From Neotamlana sargassicola (GTDB lineage Bacteria; Bacteroidota; Bacteroidia; Flavobacteriales; Flavobacteriaceae): a stretch of DNA of 64,000 nucleotides. A model generated the notes under the pieces. That model was not told where the DNA came from, did not search any database, and was given only the letters and a program-made list of their open reading frames with translations. The stretch covers positions 1-64,000 of the forward strand of contig NZ_JAJAPX010000004.1 of NCBI RefSeq assembly GCF_020523965.1, given 5' to 3'. Below, in pieces: positions 20,768 through 28,384 of this stretch. Both the position numbers and the translations under genes were made by a program. Every line of letters starts with the position of its first letter. Position 1 is the first letter of the stretch.

Positions 20768-21658
20768 CTATTTTTTACTTCTAGGATGCGCTTTAACATG
20801 CACTTTTTTTAATTCAGCTATACTATTATGGGTATAAACTTGCGTAGCAGCTAAACTGGAATGTCCTAAAAGTTCTTTAACAGCATTTAAGTTCGCACCT
20901 TGATTTAATAAATGCGTTGCAAAAGAGTGCCTAAGTATATGCGGACTCTTTTTTACTTTTGTAGATGCTTTACTAAAATAGTCATTTATTATTCTGTAAA
21001 CAAGTGTTTCGTATATTTTAACTCCTTTCTTTGTTAAAAACAACTTATTTTTATCGACTAAAATTTGTAGCTCGCTTCTTGCTTTAAGGTACTCCTTAGC
21101 TGTTTGTATTACTGTATTTAATAACGGAATAATGCGCTCCTTATTTCGTTTACCCAAAACCTTTAACGTTTTATTATGTAAATCGATGCTCGATATGTTT
21201 AATTGAACGAGCTCTATACGGCGTATACCTGTTGAATAGAATAATTCAATTATAAATTTGTCGCGCAAACTTTCAAAATCATTTTCTGTATTAAAAAGGT
21301 TTAATACTTGGCTTACCTCAATTTCTGAAAATGGAATTTGTACTTTCTTACTTGTTTTTAAAGCTTTATGCTTTGCTAAAGGGTTTATTTGAATGGCTTC
21401 GATTTTTAATAGAAACTTATAATACGAATTTAAAGCAGACACTTTGCGATTTACGCTACGATTGCTTAAACCAGCTTCGACCAAGGAAACTATCCAGCTT
21501 CTTATTTGCTGATAATTTATTGTGTTAATGGAATCTATTTTGTATTCCAGCTGCACAAATTCCGCGAAAGCGTTAATATCATTTATATATGCTTTTACAG
21601 TTAATGCTGAATAATTTTTTTCGAGCAACAAATAATCTGAAAAGGATTTAGTGGACAA
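20768..21658 (-). CDS. xerC: Tyrosine recombinase, XerC-type
   Basis: This 296-residue tyrosine recombinase probably resolves chromosome dimers at dif with a partner XerD. The N-terminal SAM-like core-binding domain covers residues 1-90. The catalytic domain has Arg146 (TGIRRIEL), Lys170, His240-x-x-Arg243 (PHILRHSFATHLL), His266 (LLGHSS) and the nucleophile Tyr275 (QVYTH). The frame opens with TTG at 21658 because a stop lies a few codons upstream and no early ATG exists. The setting, between rpsU and hpf, is housekeeping with no attachment site or phage gene nearby, so an integrase role is unlikely. Confidence 0.88.
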   Translation of the reverse strand: MSTKSFSDYLLLEKNYSALTVKAYINDINAFAEFVQLEYKIDSINTINYQQIRSWIVSLVEAGLSNRSVNRKVSALNSYYKFLLKIEAIQINPLAKHKALKTSKKVQIPFSEIEVSQVLNLFNTENDFESLRDKFIIELFYSTGIRRIELVQLNISSIDLHNKTLKVLGKRNKERIIPLLNTVIQTAKEYLKARSELQILVDKNKLFLTKKGVKIYETLVYRIINDYFSKASTKVKKSPHILRHSFATHLLNQGANLNAVKELLGHSSLAATQVYTHNSIAELKKVHVKAHPRSKK

Positions 21659-21722
21659 ATTGGGATCGTTTTAAATTTGAATTTCTTAAAAATACGAATC
21701 TTTACATAAATATGGAGCAAAA

Positions 21723-21752
21723 AAAATCCCACTTGATATAAAGTGAGATTTT
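21723..21752 (-). terminator. Intrinsic terminator of rpsU
   Basis: On the minus strand AAAATCTCACTT pairs with AAGTGGGATTTT in a 12-bp stem (one G-T pair), followed by a run of T. It ends the rpsU transcript just before xerC. Confidence 0.8.
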
Positions 21753-21773
21753 AAATTATTTAGAATAAAGTAA

Positions 21774-21968
21774 TTAAACTTCTTCTGCGTCTCTAAGCGT
21801 TTGAATGTATTGCGCTTTTTGAACTTGCGCTCTACGGGCTACAGATGGCTTGGTAAACTGCTTACGAGTTTGTAACGCACGTTTAGTTCCTGTTCTATCA
21901 AACTTACGCTTGTAACGCTTTAAAGCTCTATCTATATTTTCTCCTTCTTTTATTGGTATAATTAACAT
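21774..21968 (-). CDS. rpsU: Small ribosomal subunit protein bS21
   Basis: This 64-residue basic protein (MLIIPIKEGENIDRALKRYKRKFDRTGTKR) of the 30S platform starts at ATG 21968. In Flavobacteriia bS21 helps hide the anti-Shine-Dalgarno of 16S rRNA, which explains why most mRNAs in this group lack Shine-Dalgarno sequences; this is established for Flavobacterium johnsoniae. The gene itself has an AGGAGG nine bases upstream of its start, unlike its neighbours, fitting the published idea that ribosomes lacking bS21 preferentially translate rpsU. It has its own promoter and terminator. Confidence 0.95.
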   Translation of the reverse strand: MLIIPIKEGENIDRALKRYKRKFDRTGTKRALQTRKQFTKPSVARRAQVQKAQYIQTLRDAEEV

Positions 21969-21977
21969 AGCTTTTAA

Positions 21978-21983
21978 CCTCCT
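21978..21983 (-). promoter_or_regulatory. Extended Shine-Dalgarno of rpsU
   Basis: The minus strand reads GAGAGGAGGTT, with AGGAGG nine bases before the rpsU ATG. It is by far the strongest Shine-Dalgarno I saw in the window and is a likely site of bS21 feedback control. Confidence 0.8.
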
Positions 21984-22006
21984 CTCTTTTTCAGATTTTG
22001 TGGGTG

Positions 22007-22036
22007 CAAATATAAAAACTAATTTAAAATTTACAA
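22007..22036 (-). promoter_or_regulatory. Promoter of rpsU
   Basis: On the minus strand TTG (22034-22036) is followed after 19 bases by TATATTTG (22007-22014), the Bacteroidota -33/-7 pair. It lies about 40 bases before the rpsU start codon. Confidence 0.6.
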
Positions 22037-22069
22037 TTTAATTTACAATTTTTATTAAATAACTGTTTA

Positions 22070-22603
22070 TTAGCCCTTAAACTTTGTTTTTATTGCATTT
22101 AAAACAGCATTGTTCCCTTGTGCTATAGCATGATCTAAAGGCGTTTTACCTTCACTGTCTTTAATGGTTATATCTGCATTTGCATTTAAAAGCAAATTAG
22201 CTAATTCACCCGAACCAAAAGTAGCTACAAAAGTTAAAGCTGTTGCTTTGTTATAATTTTGCGCATTTACATTAGCACCAGAATCTATTAAAAGTTTTGC
22301 TTCTTTTACAAATCCTTTAAATGCAGCTCCCATAAGTGCCGTGTTACCGCTGTTATCTTTAGCATTTACATTTGCTCCTTGCGCTATTAAATATTGAGAT
22401 ACTTTGGTTTGATTATTATATACAGCTATTATTAACGGCGTAAAACCCATGAGGTTTGACTGATTAACAAGACTTTTATCTTTTAACACCATGGTTTTAA
22501 TAGTAGTCAAATCTCCGTTTCTTACTAGCGAAAAAAAATCGGTTTGTGCGCTTAACGTTTTAAATAGCAAACATGTTATAATTAAAATAATTTTCGTTTT
22601 CAT
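22070..22603 (-). CDS. Exported ankyrin-repeat protein of the catalase locus
   Basis: This 177-residue protein starts at ATG 22603 (MKTKIILIITCLLFKTLSAQ), which gives a clean signal peptide; a longer in-frame reading from 22684 would bury it. The mature part contains about four ankyrin repeats (GFTPLIIAVYNNQTKVSQYL, GNTALMGAAFKG, TALTFVATFG, GKTPLDHAIAQGN). In Pseudomonas aeruginosa the periplasmic ankyrin protein AnkB sits next to katB and is needed for full catalase activity. By analogy this one may protect or assemble the exported catalase, though that is inference. It lies immediately downstream of the hemA-like gene. Confidence 0.85.
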   Translation of the reverse strand: MKTKIILIITCLLFKTLSAQTDFFSLVRNGDLTTIKTMVLKDKSLVNQSNLMGFTPLIIAVYNNQTKVSQYLIAQGANVNAKDNSGNTALMGAAFKGFVKEAKLLIDSGANVNAQNYNKATALTFVATFGSGELANLLLNANADITIKDSEGKTPLDHAIAQGNNAVLNAIKTKFKG

Positions 22604-22631
22604 AGCAATTCTTATTTTATTAATTTTTGTT

Positions 22632-23711
22632 TTATGATGCTGAAAGATACTTTTTGGCTTCAATAAATTTATAAGGTTTATCATTTTTCAACCTTCTATT
22701 ATTATAATTACTAACCCAGGTTGTATAACTTTTCACCTCTTGATTAATAATATTCTTTACAAAAGGAATAGCGTTATTTTGCATACCATTAACCTTATTT
22801 ACTTCCTTTGAGATATCTTCTATATTATAAATAGGGTTTACAACTCCTAAACTATCACTCACATTAAAAGGCACTGCTAAATCTAAATAAATACGTTTTG
22901 TTTGATTCAATTTAGTATTGCACACAATGTCCTTTCTATTACTTACTGCTGAAATTATAGCATTAAAATCTTCTAAATTATTATTTTCAACATCATCCCA
23001 GTTAACAATATTTAGTTGATGTTTTTTAGCAATTTCTTGAGCTTTTATATGCGTTCTGTTAGAGATATAAACATTGGAGAACTGTATTTTTTTAAGATAT
23101 TTTAAAATATCTTGAATCATATCTCCTGCTCCAATTAATAGTACTTTTCCGTTTTCAATATTATTTGCATTAAAATAATCTTTAACCAATTTTAAAGTTA
23201 CATATGAAGTAGATGTACTTCCTGTAAAATACAGTGTTTCTTTGGTTATACGTTTATGGCTTTTAAATACAGCCTGAAAAGCTCTTTCTAGCAAAGTACC
23301 TTGCCTATTTTGTGCTACTGCTTCTTTATATGCAATACGAATTTGAGTAATAATTTGTTTATCACCAATAATTGATGACTTTAAACCACTTGCAACTGTT
23401 GCCAAATATTTAACCGTAGCAGCTGTAGTGTGATGAAGTGTAAACAACGACTTGTTTAAAGCTTTATTATGTAATGTTTGGGCAAAATTTACTAAAACAT
23501 CTTTTATAATTTCTGGAGCTCCATTACTGGTTTCAACATACAACTCCATTCTATTACAAGTACTTAAAATCGCTATGCCTTCCACATTAATTTTTAACCT
23601 TAAAGCAGTAATTAGCCTTTCTTTTTCAGAAGATGTAAACGCATAAAACGCTCTTTCTGAAGCTTTACTTGTTTCGTGTGTTATGCCTATGTACAATAAT
23701 TTTCTCATCAT
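22632..23711 (-). CDS. hemA: Glutamyl-tRNA reductase-like protein (second-type HemA in the catalase operon)
   Basis: This is about 360 residues starting at ATG 23711, chosen for the AGG six bases upstream; ATGs at 23726, 23708 and 23705 are alternatives. GluTR makes glutamate-1-semialdehyde from Glu-tRNA, the first step of heme synthesis by the C5 route. The catalytic motif STCNRMELY (Cys53) and the NADPH-binding VLLIGAGDM are present. The usual GEPQI motif reads GDKQI, and the C-terminal dimerisation domain is short against the roughly 415-residue standard. No hemC or hemD follows. Its place between katA and an ankyrin gene suggests an accessory copy feeding heme to catalase. I am sure of the family but less sure of full activity. 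Confidence 0.85.
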   Translation of the reverse strand: MMRKLLYIGITHETSKASERAFYAFTSSEKERLITALRLKINVEGIAILSTCNRMELYVETSNGAPEIIKDVLVNFAQTLHNKALNKSLFTLHHTTAATVKYLATVASGLKSSIIGDKQIITQIRIAYKEAVAQNRQGTLLERAFQAVFKSHKRITKETLYFTGSTSTSYVTLKLVKDYFNANNIENGKVLLIGAGDMIQDILKYLKKIQFSNVYISNRTHIKAQEIAKKHQLNIVNWDDVENNNLEDFNAIISAVSNRKDIVCNTKLNQTKRIYLDLAVPFNVSDSLGVVNPIYNIEDISKEVNKVNGMQNNAIPFVKNIINQEVKSYTTWVSNYNNRRLKNDKPYKFIEAKKYLSAS

Positions 23712-23778
23712 CATTTTAAACCTCATTTAAAAATTCTGCGAAACTATAAGCTTCGCAGAATAATAATCAACTCAACTT

Positions 23779-25299
23779 TTAGTGTTTACCACCCATAAAA
23801 TCGCTCCTTGAAAAACCAAGTGCTTTTGCTAAACTCATTCCATAATTTCTATCTGCTTTATAGAAATAAGTAATCATGGTTTTTTGTGTATTTTTATCTT
23901 TTACCTTAGCTAAATCTCCAGCCAGATTACTTATTAAGTTTTCTTGCTCTTGCTTTGATAATGATCTGTAAAAATCTCCAGCCTGACTAAAATCGTTAGT
24001 CTTTGTAATTTTTTGCTGAGTAATTGTTACATTGTTTAAAGTTTCTTGAACATATTTATATTTCTCGGTATCTGAAACAGCTGTTCTAGAACTTGGTTGA
24101 TAGTTTACATCTGGGTTATCAAACTCATCGTTTCTTGAGCTTGAAAAACTATCAGAATTATAGTTAACCACTTTTTGTTTTGGCTTATTCACTTCAATTT
24201 GCTGAAAGTTTGGACCTAAACGGTGTCTTTGCGTATCGAAATAAGAAAATAATCGCCCCTGTAATAATTTATCTTCTGAAGCTTGTACGCCTGGAATTAA
24301 TGAACCAGGAGCAAATGCGATAGACTCTACCTCTTGAAAATAATTAACAGGATTTCTATTTAACGTCATCGTTCCAATTTTAATGCGCTCAATTTTATCA
24401 GCTGGCCAATCTTTAGTGGCATCTAACGGGAAGAAATCGAAATTATGTAAATCTTCTGGTTTAATTAGTTGCACATACAAATCCCATTGTGGGTAATTTT
24501 TACTATCAATAGCATTACGTAAACTAACTGTGGCGTGTTGCCAATCTTTACCTTGTTGTACTTCAGCTTCAGCTGCTGTTAAATTTTTCTCACCTTGTTT
24601 AGATTCCCAATGGTATTTCACATAAGTTACCTCACCTTTAGCATTAATCCATTTATAACCATGAACGCTACTACCATTCATGAATTGATAACCTGCTGGA
24701 ATTCCGTAATCTGAATATAACAATGTTAAAGTATGTGTAGCTTCTGGTAAATGCGAAAAGAAATCGAACACCCTGTTAGGATCCTGCTTGTTAGTAACAG
24801 GAGATGGCTTAAAAGCATGAACCATATCTGGAAACTTTATAGCATCGCGAATAAAAAAAGTTGGAAAATTATTACCTACAATATCGTAATTACCTTGCTC
24901 TGTGTAAAACTTTACCGCAAAACCTCTTGGATCTCTGGCGGTTTCTGGAGAACCTTTTCCATGTACAACAGTGGAAAATCGTACAACGACTTCCGTTGAT
25001 TTCCCGATTTGTTGAAAAGGAGCTGCCATTGTATACTTAGACATATCTGCAGAAGCTTCAAAAACTCCAAACGCACCTGCTCCTCTTGCATGCACAACGC
25101 GTTCTGGAATACGTTCTCTATCAAATGCTGCTAATTTTTCTATTAGATGAATATCTTCCAATAAAACGGGACCGTACTCACCAACGGTTTTTGAGTTTTG
25201 GTTATCGCCAACGGGCGCCCCGAAGTTAGTTGTCATTTCTTGTGCCATAACAATAGATGACATAAGAATTGTTAAAAAGGTAATACTAATGTTTTTCAT
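23779..25299 (-). CDS. katA: Exported heme catalase
   Basis: This 506-residue clade-3-like monofunctional catalase disproportionates H2O2. The distal His70 (VVHARGAGAFGVF), Asn144 (GNNFPTFFIRD) and proximal heme ligand Tyr353 (RLFSYFDTQRHRLGPN) are all present. The ATG at 25299 begins MKNISITFLTILMSSIVMAQ, a typical signal peptide, so the enzyme is predicted to be periplasmic; an earlier in-frame start would hide it. It is divergent from oxyR across an 86-base gap and followed by the hemA-like and ankyrin genes, suggesting a peroxide-induced operon. Confidence 0.95.
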   Translation of the reverse strand: MKNISITFLTILMSSIVMAQEMTTNFGAPVGDNQNSKTVGEYGPVLLEDIHLIEKLAAFDRERIPERVVHARGAGAFGVFEASADMSKYTMAAPFQQIGKSTEVVVRFSTVVHGKGSPETARDPRGFAVKFYTEQGNYDIVGNNFPTFFIRDAIKFPDMVHAFKPSPVTNKQDPNRVFDFFSHLPEATHTLTLLYSDYGIPAGYQFMNGSSVHGYKWINAKGEVTYVKYHWESKQGEKNLTAAEAEVQQGKDWQHATVSLRNAIDSKNYPQWDLYVQLIKPEDLHNFDFFPLDATKDWPADKIERIKIGTMTLNRNPVNYFQEVESIAFAPGSLIPGVQASEDKLLQGRLFSYFDTQRHRLGPNFQQIEVNKPKQKVVNYNSDSFSSSRNDEFDNPDVNYQPSSRTAVSDTEKYKYVQETLNNVTITQQKITKTNDFSQAGDFYRSLSKQEQENLISNLAGDLAKVKDKNTQKTMITYFYKADRNYGMSLAKALGFSRSDFMGGKH

Positions 25300-25385
25300 G
25301 TTTAAATTATTTTTTGGCAAATTAAAGCAGAGCTACTATATTTATCAAATAGATATTTAAACAACTAATATTTATAATATAAATA
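25300..25385. promoter_or_regulatory. Divergent oxyR-katA control region
   Basis: The 86 bases between the two start codons must hold both promoters. CTAT (25336-25339) and ATAG (25349-25352) with nearby TATC/GATA symmetry recall half-sites of OxyR operators, but the spacing (9 bases) differs from the E. coli pattern. The site is a candidate only. Confidence 0.4.
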
Positions 25386-26318
25386 ATGACGATTCAGCAA
25401 TTAAAATATATAGTGGCATTAGATAATTTTAGAAATTTTGTAAAAGCTTCTGAGAGTTGCAACGTAGCACAACCTACATTAACCCTACAAGTAAAAAAAT
25501 TAGAAGACCAGATAGGATTAATTTTATTTGATAGAACTAGTCAACCTTTAAAACCAACACCTTTAGGTAAAGACTTTATAAAAAAATCTAGAGACATTTT
25601 GGTTTTAATTGATGAATTAAAAGGCACTGTTAATGATGAAAAAACAAATATGAACGGCACCTTCAGTATTGGCATAATACCGACACTTGCCCCCTACTTG
25701 TTACCCTTATTTATAAAAGAATTTTTAGAAAAACACACACAAACAAAACTCAAAATACTAGAATTACACAGTGAAGACATTATAGAAAAATTAGAAAAAC
25801 AACAATTAGACATTGGTATATTAGCGACACCTTTAAACGAAAAAAATATTATTGAAACCCCATTATTTTACGAACCCTTTTTAGTTTATACCGATAATAT
25901 AAAATCTATAACAAAAGGAAAAAACAAAATAAGTAGCGAAGACTTAAAACCAGAAGGTTTATGGCTTTTAGCAAAAGGACATTGTTTTAGAGACCAAATG
26001 CTAAAATTATGCGAACTAAAAAGAGTAGAGTTTGAACGCAATATTTTAATGGAAGGCGGCTCTATTGAAACATTAAAACCACTAATAAATAAAATTTCTG
26101 GTTATACTCTAATTCCTGAGTTATCTTACAATGAAGCTACTGATAAAAAACATATTGTTAGATTTGAATCTCCAGAACCCGTTCGAGAAATTAGCATTGT
26201 AACACACAAAAACTTTACAAAAGAAGCCTTAATTACCGCTTTAAGAAAATCAATTTTAAAACACACACCAGAAGCCTTTAAAAAGAATTCTAGGTTTGTT
26301 AAAATAAATTGGCGTTAA
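25386..26318 (+). CDS. oxyR: Peroxide-sensing LysR regulator OxyR
   Basis: This 310-residue LysR-type activator has an N-terminal winged helix (residues 1-60, with QPTLTLQVKKLE as recognition region) and a periplasmic-binding-like sensor domain. The redox cysteines are Cys200 and Cys209 in GHCFRDQMLKLC. They keep the eight-residue spacing and surrounding GHCxRDQ of E. coli Cys199 and Cys208, so disulfide switching by H2O2 is expected. It is divergent from katA, its likely target, and presumably autoregulated from the shared region. Confidence 0.93.
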   Translation: MTIQQLKYIVALDNFRNFVKASESCNVAQPTLTLQVKKLEDQIGLILFDRTSQPLKPTPLGKDFIKKSRDILVLIDELKGTVNDEKTNMNGTFSIGIIPTLAPYLLPLFIKEFLEKHTQTKLKILELHSEDIIEKLEKQQLDIGILATPLNEKNIIETPLFYEPFLVYTDNIKSITKGKNKISSEDLKPEGLWLLAKGHCFRDQMLKLCELKRVEFERNILMEGGSIETLKPLINKISGYTLIPELSYNEATDKKHIVRFESPEPVREISIVTHKNFTKEALITALRKSILKHTPEAFKKNSRFVKINWR

Positions 26319-26331
26319 AAACAACTTAAAT

Positions 26332-27498
26332 TTAAGTTGCTGGTTTGTATGATTTATTATCTATGATAATTTTTGATAATATTTCTCGAAGTATTTCTGA
26401 TGTACCACCACCAATTGGACCTAACCTACTATCGCGAAGTAGTCTTGCCATTGGGTATTCTTCCATGTAACCATAACCACCTAAAAACTGTAAACATTCG
26501 TACATAACCTCGTCGGCCATTTTTGTAGATTTTAATTTAGACATAGTAGCTTCTTTAACCGCATATTCTCCTTTGTTTAATTGGTTAGCTACAGCATAAT
26601 TAAAAGTTTTACAGAATTCCATTTCGGTGTACAAATCAGCAATTTTATGTCTTAAGGCTTGAAACTGATTGATTGATTTACCAAATGCCTTACGCTCCTT
26701 CATATACTCCAAAGCATATTCAAGTGCAAATTCTGCTCTTGCATGGGCATTAATCCCCATAATTAAACGCTCTGATGCAAAATGTTGCATAATATAAGAG
26801 AAGCCTTTGTTTTCTTCTCCCATTAAATTTTCAACAGGTATTTTAACATTATCGAAGGCTATTTCGCCTGTGTCTGATGCTCTCCACCCCAACTTATCTA
26901 GCTTTGTTGCAGAAACACCAGGAGTTTCTCTATCTATAAGAAATATACTTATGCCCTTATTTCCTAATTCTGGTGTGGTTTTAGCAGCAACAATTAAGTA
27001 ATCGCTATAAACACCATTAGTAATAAATGTTTTAGAACCATTAATAACATATACATTACCGTCTTTTACTGCAGTGGTTCGCATTCCTGCCACATCACTT
27101 CCACCAAAAGGTTCAGTAATACAAAGACATCCTATTTTTTCACCAGCAATACTTGCCGATAAATATTTTTCTTTAATGGTTTCGCTAGCTTCTGCATTTA
27201 AATGCGTCATGGCCAAATACACATGAGCCCAAACTGCTGCTGCAAAACCGCCTGAATTTATTTTTTGAAGTTCTTCAAGTAAAATAACTGTGTAAAAAAA
27301 ATCTAAACCTAAACCTCCATAAGTTTCTGGGTAATTTATCCCTAAAAAACCCATTTCACCTAACTTGGTCCAGATAGACTTATCTATTACACCTGATTTT
27401 TCCCAATTATTAATATTCGGTACAACTTCTTTTTGTAAAAAGTCTTTTAAACTTTGTCTAAAAAGGTTGTGTTCTTCAGTGAAGTATATGTTATTCAT
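26332..27498 (-). CDS. Acyl-CoA dehydrogenase
   Basis: This 388-residue FAD-dependent enzyme catalyses alpha-beta oxidation of acyl-CoA thioesters. FAD and substrate motifs are clear: CITEPFGGSD near 126-135, NGSKTFITNG near 153-162 and the C-terminal GPIGGGTSEILREI. The position that holds the catalytic Glu in medium-chain enzymes (YEGT) is Gly here. Instead Glu256 in ARAEFALEY aligns with the helix-G catalytic Glu of long-chain and isovaleryl-CoA dehydrogenases, so the enzyme should be active but of that subtype. Substrate is not resolved. Its start overlaps the end of the HhH gene by 8 bases, implying coupled translation. Confidence 0.9.
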   Translation of the reverse strand: MNNIYFTEEHNLFRQSLKDFLQKEVVPNINNWEKSGVIDKSIWTKLGEMGFLGINYPETYGGLGLDFFYTVILLEELQKINSGGFAAAVWAHVYLAMTHLNAEASETIKEKYLSASIAGEKIGCLCITEPFGGSDVAGMRTTAVKDGNVYVINGSKTFITNGVYSDYLIVAAKTTPELGNKGISIFLIDRETPGVSATKLDKLGWRASDTGEIAFDNVKIPVENLMGEENKGFSYIMQHFASERLIMGINAHARAEFALEYALEYMKERKAFGKSINQFQALRHKIADLYTEMEFCKTFNYAVANQLNKGEYAVKEATMSKLKSTKMADEVMYECLQFLGGYGYMEEYPMARLLRDSRLGPIGGGTSEILREILSKIIIDNKSYKPAT

Positions 27499-28363
27499 TT
27501 AAATAATTTTCGGTTTGCAAATATAATTCAATTATCTCAAATTTATTTACAGGAAAACCATTTACTTTTTTTAGATCTTGGATGGATTTAAAACCATTAA
27601 GAGCATTTCTATACGCTATTATTTCGTTTGCTAAATCGTAATCGATATGCTGAACGGTTACAAAATCGTTTACGGTAGCGGTATTGACATTTATTTTTTT
27701 AACCACTCGAGGTGTTTTAACCGTGAACTTTTTGGTAATATTTTTTATTACTTCAGGCTTCAGCCCATACACATCGCTTAGTTGTATATCTGCAATAAAA
27801 CCGCCTGGAAATTTATTTCTAAACCTAACTATTCGTTTCGCGTAAACTTCTCCAACACCAAAAACTGTTTGTAATTGTTGTGCTGTTGCTTTATTTAAAT
27901 CTTGCTTTTCTTCTTTATTTTTGTTGAAGCGTAATTTGCTACTTGGTTGTGTGTCTTTATTTATCCAATCTGGGAATTTAAAATAAGGTGATATTTGGTT
28001 TAGAAGAGAATCTGATACTTGTGTTACTTCTTGGAATTGTTTAGCCGTATTAATCCATTTACCTTGTTTTCTAAAAGCCAATAATCTATCAATTTCTTCA
28101 TTAATCATTCCTAAATTAGAGCCTTTAAAATCTGAAATATAATTAGGATTAAAAGGGTATATTTTAGGTTTACTTAACTCTAATTTTATTTTTTTAATAG
28201 AATCGTATTCTTTTTGAAAAGCTAGATACTGCTCTGAATTTATTGGTTCACTTTCGGCAGAAAAATCAATAAAAAAATAAGCACATTGTAATCCTAAAAT
28301 TAATGCCAATAAAAGCAAAATCCCATTTCGTTGTTGTTTAGTAAACTTGAAATGGGATAGCAT
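27491..28363 (-). CDS. Membrane-anchored helix-hairpin-helix protein (ComEA-like)
   Basis: These 290 residues have one N-terminal membrane segment (about residues 13-33, GILLLLALILGLQCAYFFIDF) and a mostly polar region. At least two ComEA-type helix-hairpin-helix motifs follow, with the pattern LNKATAQQLQTVFGVG then KINVNTATVNDFVTVQHI, plus a third weaker one near the end (LKKVNGFP). HhH motifs bind DNA backbone non-specifically; ComEA itself works in DNA uptake. No other competence gene is nearby, so uptake is only a possibility. It overlaps the acyl-CoA dehydrogenase start by 8 bases and follows the AGCS symporter by 21. Confidence 0.8.
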   Translation of the reverse strand: MLSHFKFTKQQRNGILLLLALILGLQCAYFFIDFSAESEPINSEQYLAFQKEYDSIKKIKLELSKPKIYPFNPNYISDFKGSNLGMINEEIDRLLAFRKQGKWINTAKQFQEVTQVSDSLLNQISPYFKFPDWINKDTQPSSKLRFNKNKEEKQDLNKATAQQLQTVFGVGEVYAKRIVRFRNKFPGGFIADIQLSDVYGLKPEVIKNITKKFTVKTPRVVKKINVNTATVNDFVTVQHIDYDLANEIIAYRNALNGFKSIQDLKKVNGFPVNKFEIIELYLQTENYLNE

Positions 28364-28384
28364 TAGAGTTGAGTTAGTTAAAGT

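Noticed and set aside
20768-21658. Tyrosine recombinase as a sign of a mobile element
   Set aside because: The protein resembles XerC, sits in a conserved housekeeping neighbourhood, and although tRNA genes lie 0.4 kb away none shows a duplicated 3' end or an island beside it.
22604-22684. N-terminal extension of the ankyrin gene
   Set aside because: It would place 27 polar residues before a clear signal peptide and overlap the hemA-like gene; ATG 22603 is better.
26322-26339. Perfect 18-bp palindrome CAACTTAAATTTAAGTTG between oxyR and the acyl-CoA dehydrogenase gene as a bidirectional terminator
   Set aside because: It is all A/T in the centre, leaves almost no loop, has no T-run on either side and overlaps a stop codon, so terminator function is not supported, although chance is unlikely.
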